The notes beneath the pieces are model-generated. The model was not told where the DNA came from. It made no database searches and saw nothing but the letters and a program-made list of their open reading frames with translations. A stretch of DNA of 5,597 bases from contig JAJQHP010000032.1 in the NCBI GenBank assembly GCA_021199695.1, positions 1-5,597 of the forward strand, given 5' to 3'. Each line of letters begins with the position of its first letter. Position 1 is the first letter of the stretch. The position numbers and the translations under genes are program-made. Below, one piece after another: positions 5,136 to 5,597 of the stretch. This DNA is from Clostridiales bacterium. Lineage in GTDB: Bacteria; Bacillota; Clostridia; Oscillospirales; Oscillospiraceae.

Positions 5136-5420
5136 ATGAGCTATGACACGAACCCCTATCCCGCCGAGAGCAGCCATCACATCCTGCTGGAGAACCGGAA
5201 CCGTCTGGCCGTCTCCGGGGTGGAGGAGGTGGAGAGCTTCGACGAAAATCAGATCATCATGGCCACCTGCCAGGGGGAGCTGACCATCCGGGGCGAGGAC
5301 CTGCACATCGAGCAGCTGAGCCTGGACGGGGGCGAGCTGAAGGTGGAGGGGACGGTGGACGCTCTCTCCTATGAGGCCCCCCGGGAAAAGGGGGGCTTCT
5401 TCTCCCGGCTGCTGGGCTAG
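5136..5420 (+). CDS. yabP: Sporulation protein YabP (YabP/YqfC family)
   Basis: This 94-residue protein of the YabP/YqfC family is made in the mother cell during sporulation; the Bacillus subtilis gene is needed for efficient sporulation, but its biochemical role is not established. Family hallmarks are visible in order: LLENRNRLAVSGVEEVESFDE (about 18-38, a little over 20 residues in all), then a beta-rich GELTIRGEDLHIEQLSLDGGELKVEG region with the signature IRGEDLHI (about 51-58). A charged tail ends in FFSRLLG. Length is typical. The start is secure: AAAGGAGG lies seven bases before the ATG. A sigma-E-type promoter is upstream, and yabQ follows almost immediately, as in B. subtilis (yabP-yabQ-divIC), so an operon is likely. 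Confidence 0.93.
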   Translation: MSYDTNPYPAESSHHILLENRNRLAVSGVEEVESFDENQIIMATCQGELTIRGEDLHIEQLSLDGGELKVEGTVDALSYEAPREKGGFFSRLLG

Positions 5421-5425
5421 GCCGT

Positions 5426-5430
5426 GGAGG
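5426..5430 (+). promoter_or_regulatory. Ribosome binding site favouring the yabQ start at 5436
   Basis: GGAGG lies five bases before GTG 5436. The two earlier GTG codons (5424, 5430) precede or overlap it and have no ribosome binding site of their own, so the site decides for 5436. Confidence 0.55.
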
Positions 5431-5435
5431 TGGCG

Positions 5436-5597
5436 GTGGCCCTCCAGCTTCGGGAGCTGGGGACAGGGCTGCTCACCGGCCTGGGGCTGGGACTGCTTTA
5501 CGACCTGCTGCGCGTCATTCGGCGGCGTCATCCCGGGCGGGGGCTGGGACTGGTTTTAGATGTGGCGTTCTGGATAGCAGTGTGCGCCGCCCTGCTG
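5436..5597 (+). CDS. yabQ: Spore cortex biosynthesis protein YabQ, N-terminal part (cut by window end)
   Basis: Only the first 54 residues are in the window and no stop is reached. YabQ is a mother-cell multi-span membrane protein required for spore cortex formation in Bacillus subtilis. The visible part shows a first hydrophobic helix (LGTGLLTGLGLGLLYDLLRV), a basic loop (IRRRHPGRG) and the start of a second helix (LVLDVAFWIAVCAALL), the expected YabQ pattern, including the YDLLR segment matching DTYR in B. subtilis. Three in-frame GTG codons (5424, 5430, 5436) could start it; 5436 has the only well-spaced GGAGG (5426-5430), while alignment with B. subtilis slightly favours 5430. The gap to the yabP stop is 3-15 bases, so translational coupling is likely. 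It is in the same frame as yabP, separated by a single TAG. Confidence 0.88.
   Translation, partial: MALQLRELGTGLLTGLGLGLLYDLLRVIRRRHPGRGLGLVLDVAFWIAVCAALL

Noticed and set aside
4756..5146. Open frames on both strands across the repeat element
   Set aside because: They translate the hairpin repeat itself. Similar peptides appear as spurious predictions wherever such repeats occur, and there is no fitting ribosome binding site.

Overview
The window looks like the chromosome of a high-GC, spore-forming, anaerobic member of the Firmicutes (class Clostridia). Flavonifractor/Lawsonibacter-type Oscillospiraceae are my best guess. The basis is the YabP/YabQ sporulation pair, strong AGGAGG-type ribosome binding sites, genes of about 63-65% GC, and a structured intergenic repeat of a style I remember from gut Clostridia. 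The genus is inferred, not proven.

Layout. Bases 1-135 hold no convincing gene. A minus-strand gene of unknown function (136-666) is strikingly AT-rich, about 36% GC by hand count over 301-660, and looks foreign. Upstream of it on the same strand is a full-length MreB-family actin homologue (740-1768) with its own near-consensus vegetative promoter (1809-1837). Next comes a compact minus-strand unit: a small single-span membrane protein of 58 residues (1981-2157) with its own candidate promoter and a strong rho-independent terminator (1924-1954). Upstream of that are an M3-family oligoendopeptidase F (2244-4046) and an XRE/S24 autocleavable repressor (4082-4723). The repressor and peptidase genes are 35 bp apart and share an extended -10 promoter at 4763-4791. 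With no terminator visible after pepF, the repressor, peptidase and small membrane protein may be one transcript.

From 4724 to 5135 is a divergent intergenic region. It is dominated by a hairpin-rich element of about 238 bp (4832-5069) bounded by imperfect inverted repeats of 25-26 bp, consistent with a MITE-like element. A match to the mother-cell sporulation factor sigma-E promoter (5078-5107) begins within 10 bp of the element's right edge. It precedes yabP (5136-5420) and the start of yabQ (about 5436, running off the window), both sporulation genes.

Functionally, the left part concerns cell shape (MreB), the middle is a probable repressor-controlled peptidase operon, and the right is a mother-cell sporulation operon. 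No new defence system or other clearly undescribed multi-gene system is visible. The points most worth checking are the repeat/sigma-E promoter junction, the repressor-peptidase-membrane protein unit, and the AT-rich orphan gene.
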